Below are positions 18,031 to 19,065 of a stretch of 19,065 nucleotides of DNA, one piece after another. Source of the DNA: Phoronis ovalis (taxonomy: Eukaryota; Phoronida; Phoronidae); NCBI GenBank assembly GCA_028565635.1, contig JAOXYB010016554.1, forward strand, positions 1-19,065. The letters are read 5' to 3'. Made by a program: the position numbers and the translations under genes. The notes beneath the pieces are model-generated. The model had not been told where the DNA came from. It did not search any database and saw only the letters and a list, made by a program, of their open reading frames with translations. Numbering within the stretch: position 1 is the stretch's first letter; every line of letters starts with the position of its first letter.

Positions 18031-18313
18031 ATTGAAAATATATAATATTAAAGAAGATAATAGTGTTCTTAGAATCTCTTTTTAACATAATTTGCTTCTG
18101 GATAATATTCCCAGAGGCTGCATAATACATAACATGTACAAGCAAACAGAACTCTATGCAGAAAATGTATTCTGATCAATTACAGTAACTGCAGAATAAG
18201 GTTCCTCGGGGAGTAAAACGCCAGCAACAAATGCTGTGCTTCATCATATACCTGGGAGAGTTGCTAAGGCTGCACCGACTAAAGTATGTGCAATCAGCCT
18301 ATTTGTACCTGAA

Positions 18314-18319
18314 TTTATT
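18314..18319 (-). terminator. Candidate polyadenylation signal of the minus-strand gene
   Basis: AATAAA on the minus strand (TTTATT on the + strand), starting 18 nt past the stop codon that ends at 18338. It supports a real 3' end of a convergent gene, although such a hexamer is common in AT-rich DNA. Confidence 0.45.
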
Positions 18320-18337
18320 GCATTAGCAGATATTTTG

Positions 18338-18692
18338 TCACTCTCCAAATTGTAAATCTTCAACTTGTGATACTAAATTGTTTTCAGAAAATATTTTTTC
18401 TTTAGTACTTTCTGTGGAGTGCTCGGCCTCATTTTCAATATTAATATTACCAGTGGCATTTTCTTTATTAGTACTTTCTGCAGAGTGCTCCGCCTCATTT
18501 TCCATATTAATATTACCAGTAGCATTACTAGTGCAATTAGTTTCTAATTCAGATGTTCTTTGACACTTAGCATCACTGAGTGTTGTATTCAGTTCAAAAG
18601 TTTTCTCATCATGCTCATTTTTGGAACATGATTCAAGAACAGTATCGTTTGAATTCTCATCTTCGCTACAACTGCTGGTTTCTTCCTCTGAG
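18338..18692 (-). CDS. Last exon of an unidentified convergent gene, acidic Ser/Glu/Asn-rich C-terminus
   Basis: On the minus strand an acceptor TTTTTTTATAG opens an exon encoding 117 residues plus a shared junction codon. It starts SEEETSSCSEDENSNDTV, contains two in-frame 22-residue repeats of the type ATGNINxENEAEHSxESTxKE, and ends VSQVEDLQFGE with TGA at 18340-18338. It is strongly acidic, low in complexity and probably disordered. A 66-bp DNA repeat (units near 18402 and 18468 on the + strand) underlies the duplication. AATAAA follows closely. I do not recognise the protein. Read without the splice, the frame stays open to an ATG at 18733, but the splice junction is favoured because it joins in frame to an upstream exon. 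Confidence 0.65.
18402..18533. repeat. 66-bp tandem duplication inside the minus-strand exon
   Basis: TTAGTACTTTCTG begins at 18402 and again at 18468, a period of 66 nt, which is 22 codons. The copies differ at only a few positions (for example GTGGAGTGCTCGG versus CAGAGTGCTCCG). The frame is kept, so the protein carries the repeat. Confidence 0.85.
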
Positions 18693-18950
18693 CTATAAAA
18701 AAATAATTCTATATGCATTGTTACACCCAACATTGCATTTTGTTTTCAGTTTGAAAGGTCATGTTGATTATTAATTACAAGAAAAATAATCGCTAGCTGT
18801 TTTTATCCTAATAACTATTTGCATGTATTTGGTGATCATCTTTGTGTAAACATAAACAATCCCTGCAAGCTGGGTTAGTGAATGCAATCCCCAAAATTTT
18901 AGCTTGCGATAGCAAACCCAATTCAAATATCCGTAGCAATCCATATTTAC

Positions 18951-19002
18951 GCAAACTGATTGTTACAAACCAAATTCCAAAATCTATTCGGATACAAAAT
19001 TT
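18951..19002 (-). CDS. Penultimate exon of the unidentified convergent gene (52 nt)
   Basis: On the minus strand the acceptor CTCTATTTTCAG (ending at 19003) and donor GTAAAT (from 18950) frame a 52-nt segment. It reads ILYPNRFWNLVCNNQF plus GC of a codon that is completed by the C opening the last exon (giving Ala, then SEEE). The phases match exactly across a 258-bp intron (18693-18950). The preceding exon must end in phase 1 and lies beyond the window. The call rests on splice sites and frame, not on a family match. Confidence 0.5.
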
Positions 19003-19065
19003 CTGAAAATAGAGATGACTCAATACAAGAGTGTACATTTAAATTGTCATGCTGAGATAAGAATC

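Larger units (their letters stand above)
17203..18313 (+). other. OGDH 3'UTR and intergenic stretch
   Basis: No coding segment is convincing. Two AATAAA hexamers could end the OGDH transcript: 17229-17234, only 26 nt after the stop, and 17472-17477. The second seems more usual in distance. A GC-richer patch at about 18195-18295 is unexplained. The rest is AT-rich DNA. Confidence 0.7.

Noticed and set aside
18808-19038. 76-codon open frame on the minus strand
   Set aside because: It runs through an intron inferred from better splice sites and frame match (18693-18950), has no family resemblance and no donor at its end.
1-19065. tRNA, rRNA or CRISPR-like structures
   Set aside because: No cloverleaf, rRNA-like stretch or regularly spaced repeat array was seen on either strand.

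Overview
The window is animal nuclear DNA carrying most of one intron-rich gene on the + strand: OGDH, the thiamine-diphosphate-dependent E1 subunit of the mitochondrial 2-oxoglutarate dehydrogenase complex. Seventeen consecutive exons per transcript, plus one alternative exon, could be joined from sequence similarity, reading frame and GT/AG borders. They give 944 (or 943) residues, from the start of the third exon by vertebrate numbering to the stop codon at 17200-17202. The start codon, the mitochondrial targeting peptide and the E2/E3-binding N-terminus lie upstream of the window. AT-rich DNA, introns of about 0.3-2 kb, one OGDH gene and degraded non-LTR and MITE-like repeats suggest an invertebrate metazoan; I cannot name the phylum.

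Layout: 1-1404 is the 3' part of the upstream intron and holds two inverted-repeat elements. Exon 3 is 1405-1605. A pair of homologous alternative exons follows, 4A (3349-3451) and 4B (4079-4178). Exons 5-19 run from 5754 to 17202. The largest intron (9416-11370) contains an antisense fragment of a non-LTR retrotransposon and several short repeats. A repeat copy in that intron has a relative in the intron at 14420-15749. The intron at 8955-9262 contains a perfect 27-bp hairpin. The interval 17203-18313 is 3'UTR and intergenic DNA. The last two exons of an unidentified gene run on the - strand from the window's right edge to a stop at 18338, tail to tail with OGDH.

The most interesting part is the 4A/4B pair. 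The two exons encode alternative versions of the same short segment. 4A keeps an acidic ADLDSD stretch like the Ca2+-response motif described in vertebrate OGDH; 4B replaces it with a non-acidic sequence. Exon phases mean that only transcripts with exactly one of the two stay open. The gene therefore looks built to make a Ca2+-responsive and a Ca2+-insensitive E1, as mammals do.
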